Source: Larimichthys crocea
Taxonomy: Eukaryota > Chordata > Actinopteri > Sciaenidae
Assembly (NCBI RefSeq): GCF_000972845.2
Contig: NC_040018.1
Coordinates: 10,265,157 to 10,329,156 of the forward strand
DNA length: 64,000 nt
Reading direction: 5' to 3'
Below are positions 24,538 through 37,100 of this stretch, one piece after another (position 1 is the first letter of the stretch; each line of letters starts with the position of its first letter). Below the pieces are notes generated by a model. That model worked only from the letters and a program-made list of their open reading frames with translations, did not search any database and had not been told where the DNA came from. The translations under genes and the position numbers were made by a program.

Positions 24538-27500
24538 CACATTAGTCAGTTTAAACTATATCAGGTTTACAAAACTGATAGTGCTGCTTTTAATCTGCAG
24601 GATCACAGTCACACACCGTGGATTATCGTTGTTGCTAAATGCTTGGAGAAATGGCTCAGTGAGGTAAAGTGTATTCTCTGTGCCCTTGACAACACTTTAA
24701 CACTGATGTTTATGTGTTTGTTAGTGTTGCTGCACAATAAAATGTATACCTTTGTCATTGTAGCACAACTGTCAGCCGCCGAAAAATTACAAGGAGAAAG
24801 AGGCCTTCAGACAGTTAATTCGGGAAGGTAACTGTGGACCTCTGGATCGTTGTTGCCTCCAAGTTGAGTGGCTTTGATGTGTGATCGATTCTTACTTTGT
24901 TCCTTCAGGGATCCTGAAGAAGGAGAATGGCGTCCCAGAGGATGAAGAAAACTTTGAGGAAGCTATTAAGAATGTCAATACTGCTTTAAACCCAACCAAG
25001 GTACCAGATCTCAAATACAACATTCTCACGTTTTGAATGTGTTTTCTACAGTGTCACAATTAACATTTAAAAGGTAACTTTGGTATTTTGAGAATTTATT
25101 TCCCATGTTTGTGTGTTAAAGTGACTAACGGGGACAAGAGGTTTAAAGTTTGTCCAGTATTGAGTGAGAGAGTGCTGAAGCCGTGAAACAGGCTGCTACG
25201 TAATTCTTGCTGGCGATTGCACATCGTCAAATTATGTCCACTAAAAGTGACGAGTCCGGAAGATACAGATAGACCTTTCATTAGTGTTATGTTGTCAGAC
25301 AATAACAATCTGACTCAGTGGCCAAATTAAGTACATTTAATGGACTTAATTTGATAATGTGCATCATCATTACGTTGCACCCTGTTTCGTCCCCATCAGC
25401 TGAAGCGCTCTCACTCAATGCTGGACATAATTTTAAAAATTGTTGTTCCCATGACTCACTTTGACAAAAACATGTGCATATGAGGTTCGGGTTACGAAAA
25501 CAACGTTACTCTTTAAGTCGAATATTCTCTAGTAACACCTCTGATTTCTGCAGATTCCCAGCTCTGTCGACGACCTCTTCAATAGCGAACAGTGTAACAA
25601 CATCACATCACAGGTTTTGACTTTTCTTTCCCTCCAATCGTTCCATTGAAAATACATACATTGTCATATCATAGTTCCAAAGTTGTTGAGATTGCTTTAT
25701 TAAGATGGAGTGTATTCTGTCTGTGTGTGTTTAACAGACTCTGCCCTTCTGGGTGATGCTGCGAGCTGTCAAGGAGTTTGTTCTCAATGAAGGCAATGGA
25801 AGCCTGCCTGTACGAGGAACCATCCCAGACATGATCGCAGACTCTCAGAAGTTCATCAACCTTCAAAATGTGTAAGTGTGGAACATGTTTTTGTAGACAT
25901 TTGTAGAGGGAACGAGAGCAGCAGAAAAGTTCTCTGATCCAACAGCAGATCTGCTTCTATGTCTCACCAACGGCATGATTTGATAATGTAAGTTTGTTGC
26001 TGTTCATTTTTGTGTGTTATTTCAGTTACAGGGAAAAGGCCATGCAGGATGCAGCAGCTGTTTCTAAGCATGTAGAATGTCTACTGCAGTCTGTTGGAAA
26101 GGTGTGTTATAAACCCGTGCACTCACTGAGTAAGAGAATTTAGGGAAATCTTAAATGTTTATACATTCAGGGCTTCAATAAATCAATTAATTTCTAGAGT
26201 GCTCTGATAGGTCAGGGACTAAATGTTATGCATGTATCACAAATACATTCCTACTTCCTACGACTGCATCCAAACAAGTTTAATTTGTGATTAACTGTAC
26301 GGACCTGCAACACAATTAGTGATTGTTATTTCAGTTAGCAATCTTTCTTTGCCTCTTCATTGTGGCTTTTGAGTTAGGATTAAATAGTAATTATGTTAAT
26401 AGATTTAGCCCTGCATTACTCAGTATATGAGTTAAATTGGTGTTTTTTTGCATTGGGCTAATTAGTCTTGTACTTTTCATCAGCCACCAGAGAGCATTTC
26501 TGAGAAGGACATCAAACTTTTCTGTAAGTAACACATTCTTTAATTAACAACCCTTCCTTCACTTTTTTATATTCACTTATTCAGTGTGTGTAATGGATTA
26601 AGACGATACGTGCTGTGCACACCGCACTATAATGAGTGTGTCTCACTATAAAAGAGAGTCGTTGTGTCATAATTTCACACTTATGTTATGCAAATGTCTA
26701 AAAATTGGTGAAAATGGATACTTTCAATAATGCAGCATTTAATTACGCTGCCTACGCTGATCAAATTATCCATGGTAATTATTCCATTATCCATGTCAAC
26801 ATGCCCACTGAGGATCTTTTCAGTACACACTGCGTGACTCAAAACTGCCTTATGACGTCCATTCATCTGTTACATTTTGTTAGCTATTTAGTAAAACTTG
26901 AAAGCAGGACAGTCTTGTGCAGTTCAATTCTAACTGTAGGTATTTGTGACGGTGTTTAGGTAAGAATTCATCCTTTCTGAGGGTGGTGCGCTGCAGATCT
27001 CTGGCTGAAGAATATAGTGTGGATTCAGTAAATAAAGATGAAATCAGTAAGTTGGACTTTTATTTTCTCTCTGATGTTCATTTCTTGTGTTTGAGCTCAC
27101 TGTAGTAGTATATTCCCCTATTAATGGTCGCTGTGTGTCCTCAGCCTCATGTATGGACAATCCAGACTGCGAGATGGTCTTCTACCTCATGCTCCGCGCT
27201 GTCGACCGCTTCTATCAGCAGCACTCGCGTTACCCAGGTACGGGCGAGGTCACACAGATTCTTTTTCTCTGAAGAATTCATAAAATCAAACCTTTTTTTG
27301 TGTGTGTGTTTGCCAAGTTACCAAACATGGATTTGTGCCATCTATAAATAGTGAGTGTTGCATGCATGTTGATGTGGCCATCTGAAGGTAAAATACTTGT
27401 GCAACCTGCAGGCATTACAGCTGCTGTTTGTTCAGCTCTTTGACTCTTGTTGGGTCTGCGGTTGATATTGGTTGAACTGTGTACCCTGTGTCATTATTAA

Positions 27501-28131
27501 CATCTTTCAAAGAGCTCTGAGACCCTGCAATGATGACGAAGGGACCGGTGTATCAACGAAGTACCTCCCATGCTGTCACTAATCTGGTCTCTTTACTTTT
27601 AGTTAGTTATGTTGATCAGTTAAATTAAAAAAAAAAAAAATTCTTTCTTTTACAGGTGTTTATAACTACCAGGTGGAGGAGGACATCAGCAAGCTGAAGC
27701 TCTGCGTCAACAGCCTACTGCAGGAGTACAGCCTCAACGTCAACATCAAAGACGATTACATCCACGAGTTGTAAGTCGTAGTCATAGCTGGATTTATTGA
27801 TTTCGAGTGATTGTTAAAGACCAAATATTTATGAACTCTCATTATTTCCATAACCTCCAGCTGTCGATATGGAGCAGCAGAGCCGCACACAGTTGCTGCC
27901 TTTTTGGGAGGTAATATTTCAGCACTCGTCAGAAATTGATTGAGGTCCTAATACACAGCATATCCCACCCATACAGTGCTAATAACTCAAAATCCCTTCT
28001 TTCCTTTGTGTGTCTCTGTAGGATCTGCTGCTCAGGAGGCCATCAAGATCATCAGCCACCAGTTTGTGCCCTTCAGCAACACTTTCATTTATAACGCAAT
28101 GTCACAGACTTCTGCTACCTTACAGTTGTGA
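21798..28131 (+). CDS. nae1: NEDD8-activating enzyme E1 regulatory subunit (APPBP1)
   Basis: It pairs with UBA3 to form the E1 that adenylates NEDD8 and starts cullin neddylation. Twenty coding exons: 21798-21847, 22208-22311, 22459-22519, 22608-22638, 23359-23430, 23624-23703, 23964-24073, 24327-24436, 24601-24663, 24764-24827, 24909-25000, 25554-25613, 25738-25871, 26026-26101, 26484-26523, 26960-27046, 27145-27237, 27656-27770, 27861-27910, 28022-28131. They sum to 1602 nt, 533 residues plus stop (human 534). All introns are GT..AG with matching phases. Family landmarks are [16 protein letters not shown] (about residues 9-24), the ThiF-fold stretch [49 protein letters not shown] (325-334, UBA3-binding region), [18 protein letters not shown] and C-terminal [10 protein letters not shown]. 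As in the family, it lacks the thioester Cys domain, which UBA3 supplies. Introns 4 and 11 hold transposons, intron 8 a long GT tract, and intron 2 is open in frame. Confidence 0.98.
21930..22015. repeat. GCTAAC/GTTAGC word cluster in nae1 intron 1
   Basis: Five exact GCTAAC or GTTAGC words occur in under 70 bases, including the palindromes gctaacgttagc and gctaacgcgttagc. Between them gccgctgt pairs with acagcagcggc and could form a hairpin. The segment is CpG-rich and lies about 90 bases after the first coding exon. A similar cluster follows the first exon of dync1li2. Confidence 0.6.
22312..22458 (+). other. nae1 intron 2, short, stop-free and in frame
   Basis: This intron is 147 nt, exactly 49 codons. 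The nae1 frame runs through it from exon 2 into exon 3 without a stop. Retention would insert a segment with a run of Ala, Asp and Glu coded by GAT/GCT triplets (about 22365-22420), after a GT tract. Splice sites are normal (CCAG|GTAAAT and CTGTCAG|GT), and homologous proteins lack the insert, so removal is expected. Confidence 0.75.
22763..23270. mobile_element. pogo/Tigger-type non-autonomous element in nae1 intron 4
   Basis: It starts cagtggtccctcgtttatcg and ends, read on the other strand, cagttgtccctcgctataac. These are imperfect terminal inverted repeats of about 35 bases, flanked by TA on both sides (22761-22762 and 23271-23272). TA duplication and CAG-starting ends are typical of the pogo/Tigger branch of Tc1/mariner elements. 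At 508 bp with no transposase frame it must be non-autonomous. It contains a run of about 18 A at 23170-23188. Confidence 0.75.
24461..24534. repeat. (GT)n microsatellite in nae1 intron 8
   Basis: About 36 GT units begin 25 bases after the exon 8 donor (AAG|GTGTGTGTGC). The intron is only 164 nt, so this repeat makes up nearly half of it. GT repeats next to a donor can act as a binding site for GU-binding splice factors such as the CELF family. No direct evidence of that use is visible. Confidence 0.95.
25066..25517. mobile_element. Fold-back (long inverted repeat) element in nae1 intron 11
   Basis: The two halves are imperfect inverted copies. ccagtattgagtgagagag (about 25156) pairs with the complement of ctctcactcaatgctgg (about 25410). 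gcacatcgtcaaattatgtc (25220) pairs with the complement of taatttgataatgtgc (about 25348). The outer ends ttaaaaggtaactttgg and, from the other strand, ttaaagagtaacgttg also match. The central loop is about 25255-25325. Arms of roughly 190 bases with no coding capacity indicate a fold-back MITE. The pre-mRNA could form a long hairpin here. Confidence 0.75.
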
Positions 28132-29100
28132 ATACAGTTACTGATCCTGAGTTTACTCACAGAAAAATCTGAGAAACTGGAGCAAAAGAAAAAGAAGCAC
28201 TTACCAACCGGCTTTACTAAACTGTAAACTGCTCATTAGTCTTTGAAAAGATGTCTGTACTTAAACCTAAAAATGCTTCTCATGGAGAAGATCACAGGTC
28301 AGGACTCTCTAGACTAAAGGTTCTATCAACAATACAGTCTCACCGCCTTTCTGTAAAGTTCTTGAAGGGAAAGAAGTCAGGAAAGTACCCACAGAGGAAT
28401 TCTTCAAACTTTTTTGTTTTGTGACATTGTTAAACAAAGCAGGAAATGAAACTCAAATTCAAAACCTTCATGTCGTATTGTCATCTGTGAAAGTTCACAT
28501 TTATGGATGATATATTACACTGTAACAGCACTTTGTATACTGTAGTCACAACTGGCTCTTATTGTATTGTTTTTGAAACAAGGTGGACGATTTGTGGCAA
28601 GAAAACGAACATTTGTATGTAGTGTTGAACTCTTATGTATTGCTATAAAAACTTGAATATTTGACCTGATTTTGTTTTGTTTTTTTCAGTTTACACACAT
28701 ATTCAACACACGAACACTTTGAGTTGAGCGTCTGTGACTTTTTGACTTGTTTGATAGTTGAAACAAGGATTTCAGTTCTTTCGCCTGAACGAATGTTAGA
28801 TGATGATGAGCATGTGAGCCTCCTGAGAAGCCTGTAATGTGACTTGCCCCTTGGCAGGATTTATGTGCAGCCAAGGTTGAGATGAGTTTGTTTTCTTGAG
28901 TTTGCAGAGTTGATGCCATTATTTTATCCAACACAAGAGGGCACTCTTCCATGTTGTACGATTCACAGGTCATCCTGTAGTTCCAGGTCTATTTCACATA
29001 CTTGTACATTGACCAAATCCAGGCAGCAATTGACGTAATCGGCGAAAATCTGAGATGTTAAATATTAACTAGCATATTGTTTCTTATTAAGTCTGTGGTA
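28132..29100 (+). other. Probable nae1 3' untranslated region
   Basis: This follows the nae1 stop with no other exon recognisable. I found no canonical AATAAA in the first 600 bases; a variant tataaa occurs near 28,645. Transcript end therefore cannot be placed. A minus-strand 95-codon frame here (28,686-28,973) has no recognisable domain. Confidence 0.35.
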
Positions 29101-32100
29101 CCTTGAAATGTAAAGGGCACAGTGTTCATTCTAAGTGTGATCTGATATGTGGCACAGTCCTGCTCGTGAACTACGTTATGAGGGTCGTTGTGATGTAACA
29201 GTTGGGCAGGGTGAAGTTTTTCATTTGTTGTTTTTTTTTCTCAGACTTTGGCAGAATGGAAATATGCCCTCAGCAGATCCATTCCTCCTAAGACTCCATA
29301 CACCACCCCACCCGCAGCTCTCCCCATGCAGCGATCTGTCTCACATTCTCACACACACACACCCTCCGTCCTCCTCTGTCTGAGAAGGATAAAGCAGATT
29401 GCCAAGAAGTTCTCTGGCCATTTCCTAAATGAAGATTTTGTCCACTGCCTAAAAGATTATCATGTGTCCATCACTGCGTCCTTGAGATTATCGTGTAGCA
29501 GCGGTCCAAGCTTTATTAGGCCAGAGCAGACGGTTTTCCTTTTTTATAAAGTTAAGAGATGCGACCCACTAACTTCTAAACCGCTTCAGCTCAGTCAAAC
29601 ACTGTATATATACATAGGTACACTTCAAATCTATCTCTCTGCATCCATTACCTCTCATCTCAGTTTTAATCTTGCCAGTTTTTTCCTCTTCCTCCCAGCC
29701 TTGTCTGTGTCCACCTCCAAAGTAAAGAAAACAGTGCAGGGGTAGGGTTTCCTTTAAAGCAAACTAAACATTTTCATTATTTGAACAGTGTGTTATTGGT
29801 CATTTTATACCTTAGTTGTATGAGACATCTATCAGAGAAGATCTTTGTCTCTTACTTGCAGAGTTGACTTTGATTGTTCAGAGACTGTGTGTTGGTTAAT
29901 CATCTGCTCTACAGCATCGTTTATAGATTTCTTTAAAGCCCCTTTCATACTGCTACATTTAGTCACATTTTATGCTGTTCAACACGTACTCTCTCTGTAG
30001 CCCTCTGTAGCTCTCCAAAAATGAGACTTTGCAGACTACTCTGCAGAGGTCCCACAAAGTCACATTGACTAATTTTGATTAATGTGTGTCCAGCCAATTT
30101 GAATACAGCTTTGCCAGCCTCCTAACATATACAGAACCTTCAGTGCTGATCATTTTAAATACGCTGGCTTCAGTTATTGTACTGTATCTGCTTCACACTA
30201 CCAGAGTCCTGACGGTGTGTTTCCCTAGAACATGACGTACATACACTTTAGGGTGGGACGCCTTTTCTTCTGACTTTGTTACACAGCTCATTTTTCTTTT
30301 TAAACATGTACTCATATGGTACCAAAAAGTGTTTAAAGTTAATTAATTCAAAATGAAAGCAATAATAATTAGAAACAGAATGTAGACAAAAAGAAATATA
30401 AAATGGGTGCATTAGCCTAAACATTAAAGTCTATCTCTGTGCTGTCTGTAATCCTCCAAGGAGGAGATCATTGTTGCTTAACTAATTGAAATAATCAGAA
30501 GTGAATTAGCAGATATGTGCTACTCTAGCCCACTTGCACGCCTTTTGACCGTCTAATTAAAATGTAAAGACATTTAATCTGTGTCAGTGAAAGTAGCAAG
30601 AATCAGTTTCACCCTCTGCAGTGTGTCAAATTCACCTGGTAATCTAAATGTTTCCTGCGTCTTGATTGGAGTCTTTTGATGTTGTAGTCATGCTTAAATA
30701 CTACAGGCAGTACAAACAAGCGCCTCTGCTCTGATGAAGTATTACTGTGACAAATGGATCCATGTTAAGTAATTAGGTAAAGGTTTGTGCATACGTCATG
30801 ATTCAGTATGTTCATGGTTTGTTGCGGTTGCCATTTTCCACACAGAATCAATATATAATGAAAAGATTGCAACTAGACTTGCTTTCCAAGAATAATTAAC
30901 TCCGAATTTATTAACTCTCCTTCCAGTTTTCATCATGTGATACTGAATTGAATTATTCATTTCAAATTGATCGGTTCCATGTCCTTTGATTGTGGCCTTT
31001 CTTACCTGCTTCACGCTGTGCTGACGTATGCTTTCTCGTTATCATGTACCGGCACTCAGAGAGAGCGCAGACCTCTGCCAAGGCCAACACTCTTCTATGA
31101 TATGCAATTCTGAAACGTGGAACACACTTAAAAGGTAATGGTTTCTTCATTGGCCAATGCTGCACCCATTACACCAACTTCCGTCATAGTCAGACCAGTA
31201 GTTTTTTTTTCTGGAAACTTGCTGAAAAATGGCACCTCCTTGGCAGAGAGTGAGAACCGGAGCCTTGTGGCCAAACACATTTTTTATTAAAGTGAGCCTA
31301 TGTTACTTTTTCATTCAAACGTCATAGTGCAGCATTGTGGTACAATGCTAAATGTTGCGCAACTGATGCACAGGTAGTGTTATGAAGTCCACAGTACTGC
31401 AGACTACCGCTGCAAAGACCCTGAGTGAACTGAACTGAGTAATGGTTTATTTTATTTTCATAATGCAAATATTTCTGCCACTTGGGGGCAGGAGAAACAA
31501 GTTGTTAACATTGACGTGTCATCGCCTTTTATGCTGATATGGCGAACTTCAAAGCGAACAGTTGCTTATTTACGCATCCAGCAGTTCTGGAGGAACATTA
31601 TCATTTCATTCGATTGTGTTTCTGGCCACCTGGTGAATGTAAATGTCCAATATTCTTGAGGGAAAATATCTGATTCATCAGCTGCTAAATGCTCCTGTTC
31701 ACCAGCTAATGGCCAACTGTGGCTGTTTGGTGCTCAGCAGGTAGAGTACAGAGTGTACACTACACTACAGAGTTTTAGACTTTTAGTTTTTCTCCGAAAC
31801 AACAGCATAACATTATAAGAGCAGTAAGTGTGTGCAGACCTGATAGCGGAACAATAAAAAACCTGTTATAAAGCTGAGGGGAGCTTCAGATTCAGGTGAT
31901 AATTCTCATTAGGTTCATCACTAGGAGCAAGCCCTTTCACAGTGTCACCCTGTAATCTTAATGTGAATTATTCAACCAACCAGACACTGATTTGTCAACT
32001 ACATATGCCCTTAAAGAATGATTTTAGCCTCAAAGTCTACAGACAACTCTACATATAATGAATTTAGTTGAGTGGGAATACCGCCAAGATGGAAATTCAC

Positions 32101-34145
32101 CTTTCTCACGTTTCCATGCAAACATCTGTACTCTGCCTCCTCCGTTGCATCCATACATTATCAAGCCTCCAGCTTCAAGGCTCAGCCCGTAACTGCTTTA
32201 TCTTAAAGCCACAGAAGAGGCCTGACAATGGATACATGTGTGGGTGTCCACTTGTGTGTGTGTGTTTAGAGGGGAGTTGGGGGGAGGGGCTGGTCGTTAA
32301 TGCTAAAATCAATCAGTAAATCAGAAGCAGTGCCTGCAGAAGGGCCACAGTGATTCTCACTGGAAGCTTCGAGCAATAAAAAGGAGAGAAGAGCGTGGGG
32401 GGGAGGGAACTGGCTGAGTCATCTTAAGGAAATTGCACAGTAAAGGAGGCAGATCGGTGGTCATATCCCCCCCACAAGGACGAGGGATGTATGTCCTCTT
32501 GTCCCACCCTGTCGCTGGACGTAAGGTTGCATTTTACAAACACATCATGATTGTGAAGAGACGACCGAGAGCAGTGAGAGGCAAAGACATGTGGAGGTTG
32601 TATTGAGGGTGATGTCTTCCGATGGCTCGTGGCTGTTAGATTGAGCCATTTACCTGGCCAGGGTCCAACTGGTTCACCTCCACATGAGGCCCAGGCTGAA
32701 TTAAAACCGGCCTGCCACAGCGGAGTGGACTATTCAGTGTGTTTGCTGGGAGACTGCAGGAGGCCGGCATACTTTAAACCTCTCAGGGGTCTGCTGAGGG
32801 CCTCTCTATTCTTCCTACAAACAGATGGAGCCGTGACTAAGGAATGTACAATACATACAGACTCTTGTGTAAATGAAGGAAAGACATTAGCAACGCAACA
32901 GCGACAAGCACTACATTAGTATTTAGAAATCATAAATGTGTACCACCTTATATTTACATATGTGTCACTGTAATGTACACTTCACCTTACAAACATCTAT
33001 AATCTATATAGTCTATACAGTCTATAGGTTCTGTGATATGTTCTGTACACTTAACAGCAATGCAGTTCAAGCCAGCCAGAATCTGTGAGGGTGGAGCGGT
33101 CTCCCGGCTGCCAAGACTTAATGGTTATATGCTTTCCAGATGCATTGTTAATGAGTTCATGTAACGCAGAGACGCAGAGGGCAGTTAGTGTCCAATCCAC
33201 TGATACGAGGAGGAGATAAAAAACGCGACGTTTGCCAAAAAACGCACAGTGTTTGGAGACCAATCCACCTCTCTCCTCGTTATATTCAATATAAATGCAG
33301 TATGCATGCACACGCGCACACAAGCTTGAAAAGAAGAGTGAAGAGGTGTGTCGGTGCTGCTTTCCCCAGCTGAGCAAAACAAACAGTTTACAGTGGGGTC
33401 CGATCATTTGAGCTGAAAGTGTTGACAAAAACACTCTTTGCAGAGATGTCAGCGATGACGCAGAGAGTTGTAAAATCTGTAATTAATCCCAGATCTTTTG
33501 GCTTTCCGTCATCCAAATATTCAGCTTTTTGAAGACGTTAGCGGACATTGTTGACTGTCAGTGAAGCGGAGCTGAGCTGAGAAAACCACTCAGATGTCTA
33601 AATATGATAGATAGAAACAATAATTCATATTAACATGGATGGGTTTTGTCAGACAATAAGTGTGTCTGTTTGTGATTTTGTGGGCATATATATATATACT
33701 GTATATACACAAGAACAAAACAATGCAGGGGGCATCAAGTTCAACATAACTAACTGTTTGTGTGTTTTTGTACGAGGTGCACCTGTGCGTGTGAAATGTA
33801 CTAAACATATGTGACACGTGTGCCACGTGAGACAACAATGATGGAATGTGACAGAGTGAGCTGAAAGAGTCGGAACAGGAAGGACGGAAAACAAAGTTTT
33901 TGTGTTAATGTCAACATTTCTTCAAACACCTAAGGGCCGAAACACTGTCAGATGTTCAGCTTTTTTCTCCGGGGATATTTTGCAATGTCACAGTGTGACT
34001 TCTCGTGCCCTCATGTCGTGAGAAGGTCTAATGACATCAAATATCAACTGTATCATGCCCGAAGCTTGAACTGATTCAGGAATAATCCCCCTCACACACA
34101 TGGTCAGCCATCGTATTTGATTTGGGGTGATGTTGATGGAGCCGG

Positions 34146-34176
34146 CGGGGGTGGGGGGTTGGGTGGTGGGTGGGGT
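34146..34176 (+). repeat. G-run tract with quadruplex potential
   Basis: Six separate G runs of two to six bases are spaced by one or two T residues within about 31 bases. The pattern satisfies the usual rule of four runs of at least three G with short loops. No gene start is recognised nearby. Confidence 0.6.
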
Positions 34177-37100
34177 TAATTGACTTATTGTCTGTACACA
34201 TCCACCATCTATTCATCCTGATTCATCTTCCATTAGCAGCAAGGCCTTTAGAGAGTCTGGAAGTCGGCATCTCCAGATGGGGTCAGAGATTTAGTCCCCT
34301 CCCTGCGAGACCTGAGTGTCACATTACACTCCTAAGATGAAGCCTTACAGGCACACACAACACACACACACACACACACATCAGTGTATGCACAAATACA
34401 TCAGCCACAGGGTAGTGTACTGTACACCCCCGCAGGAGTTGACACACACAGGGGGGACATGTAACTCAGGATCAATCTGTCGTCTTCCCAACTTCCTATT
34501 CTTAGTCAGTACTTATATTCTAGACATTCATCTGACGCTCACATCTTCTTATCTATTTGTCTTTGACAGGAAGCTCTCTGCAACAGTGTTGTATGTGAGC
34601 ATGTTTGCTCATATCTAGCATATCTTCAGAAGTACACAAAAGTGCTATGGAGCACATTCTCCAGGTGCCATTCTTATCTTCGTCGTCGTACTCCGACATT
34701 CTCCTCATTGCTGAGATCAGTCAGAATAATGCAGCTGGAATTCCATTGCCACCATGTCTGATTGTTGTGCATTATACTTTTCTCAGATACACATCTGTCT
34801 TCATGCGGTGGAGACACATCATTTCCAGTAGGACAGTAGGACAGGACATGTTAGACATGGATCCGGAGAGATGTGCTGGAAAAAGGAGGTTGGTTCGTCC
34901 AGATCTGATGTCTTTCTCGTTACACAGAAAGTAGGTTAAAAGCACCACATGAACCACACAAACACATCATGAGACACGTTCGCATGTGTTGCCCTTTGTC
35001 TTGGCTCTTTTTTTCTTGACAAGCATTAATGAGGACCACCTGTTTGGTGAAGCCATGACTCTGAAAAACACGAGGAGCGCTCTGTGGAAGTTCCAGGTGG
35101 CGTTTGAGAACCGTATAGGATTTGCATGATGGATTTTGTTTTAGTTATAGTATACACCCTCCTGTAGAAGTTTTGTGCTGTTCATGAACTAATAGCACAC
35201 CACGTCGATCTGAAGGGGTGTGTGTGTGTGAAAGATTGTCTGTGTGAGAGAGAGAGAGATGTGCTCCACAGAGGAGTGTTTACGAAGAGGAGATGTTTAG
35301 GATGAATTCCTCAGATAAGTGACACGGCCTCTCTCACTGTTCTGGATGAAGAAGAGCACAGCACACCCCGGACTGTATATGGTAAACCTCAGAAACACGT
35401 GCATACACAAAGTGGAGCTTGTGGGAGAAAGTACTAGAGTGATGCAACCCTACTACTGCAGGATCAGTGTCTAAAAAAACAGCTTGATGTTAGACAAATT
35501 GAGTGATCTACCTCTACCAACCGTGGAAAAGTTCTTATTTTCAACAAATGGCACAAGTAACACCAAGGTCAAAATCTCCCACGGTCACACACACACACAT
35601 ACTCTGGCACTCTGGGAGTGGATAAATCAGCTGCATGGGGCCCTATACGTGGTGTCAGGCTCAGTTCAGATCACAGCATTCTTCAGATTCCTACCTGTAA
35701 TTATGCTGGCAGGTCTGATTCAACTTTATATCTTTTATCGACAAGCTGGGATGACGGTGGTGATCATCCTTTAGATCCTTCTCCGCTAACCACATAATCA
35801 CATACATGCTCACAAGAGACTGCAGAGAACAATCGGCTTGTGAGAGGGAAACAGAGGCCCCTCCATTTACTGCCCCGTAGGCTTTTTAAAACCAAAACAC
35901 TTTGCTTTGAGTATAAATACCCTCTCTGCTGTGTGTAGCCCAGGTTCGTGTGTGTGTGTGTGTGTGCATATATGTGAGTTTATGTGGGTGCATGTAGGCG
36001 TTCTTGCGTGTGCTTCAGTGTTTGAGCTTTTCGTGTGTCAGCAGGCCACGAGACACTCTATTAGACCACAGAGTGCTATAAAGGACAGAGACGTAGAGGA
36101 GGAGGAGACTCGGAGAAAGAGAGAGGGAGAGGAAGGGGTAACTTCAACGGGGGATTGTAACAAATATGTGGAGTCTAATCCTCTCATTAGACAGCAGGGG
36201 GTGTGTGGTGCAATCAGATTCAAGTGGAGAGATTGCAACTGCAATGTCAGGAGAGCGAGCCCTGGTAGAGCGCTGGGGAAGATGTCTGTGGCTCTAAGAG
36301 CGTTATCTAATGCAGACACACACCGATACGGTTTTAATCGACCAAGGAAAGTCTCTGTAAACAGGAAGAAGAATATCGCACGGGAAAACATCAGGCACAG
36401 TCCTGAAAAAGTGAATCTGAGCAGCATCATTTCCTTCCATCTTGTTCTCCTTGCGTAAAACAAGACGAAAAGTTACTCATTGAGCCTGAGGTGTTTTGGT
36501 TTGGTGGGTTTTGTTACTTTAAGACAAGACAGGCTACCTCATCTGACTCTCTGAAAGAAAGCAGATGAGCGCATTTCGCCAAATATCAAACTATCCTGTT
36601 AAAGGATCAGTCTAGTTTAATATAGTTTTTAAATATTGAAATCTTGAAAAATTATTGCTAAAAATTATATAGGGCAAGAGACACAAGCGTCGGATCATCA
36701 TACAGGTTGGGAATCAACCCACAGGTCAGTCAAATCTTATTGGGAAGAAGAGACGAGCAACAAGAAACAGTTGAAACTGAACTGTCTTGCGTTGAAGTCT
36801 ATCCCCCCTCGAACACTGCTGCCGTTACAGGGCTTAGGTCAGATCATGGTGAGGCATTGCAGAGATAACTGGCTGGAGTTAGGGGTAAGGTTGGGGTCAG
36901 GTTAAGATAAGGGGAAACACAAACTGACGGGGAAACAGTTAACATCCATTACAGTTCACAGACCAGCTCACAGCTTCAGCTTTGGCCTGCTGTACTTGCT
37001 GTTTTCATTTCCTGTGTAATGAAGCTTATTACCAATTTTATGGGCGCTGCTGGGCAGATTACCTTTTGACAGAGCCATTGTAGCTGTTTAGCCGTTTCCA

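Noticed and set aside
24311..24831. Poly Cys-Val frames over nae1 exons 8-10
   Set aside because: They read through the intronic GT microsatellite; the real frame is fixed by exon phases and homology.
35907..36463. Overlapping 183-codon (plus) and 141-codon (minus) frames
   Set aside because: They begin in or overlap GT and GA simple repeats, oppose one another and show no domain signature.
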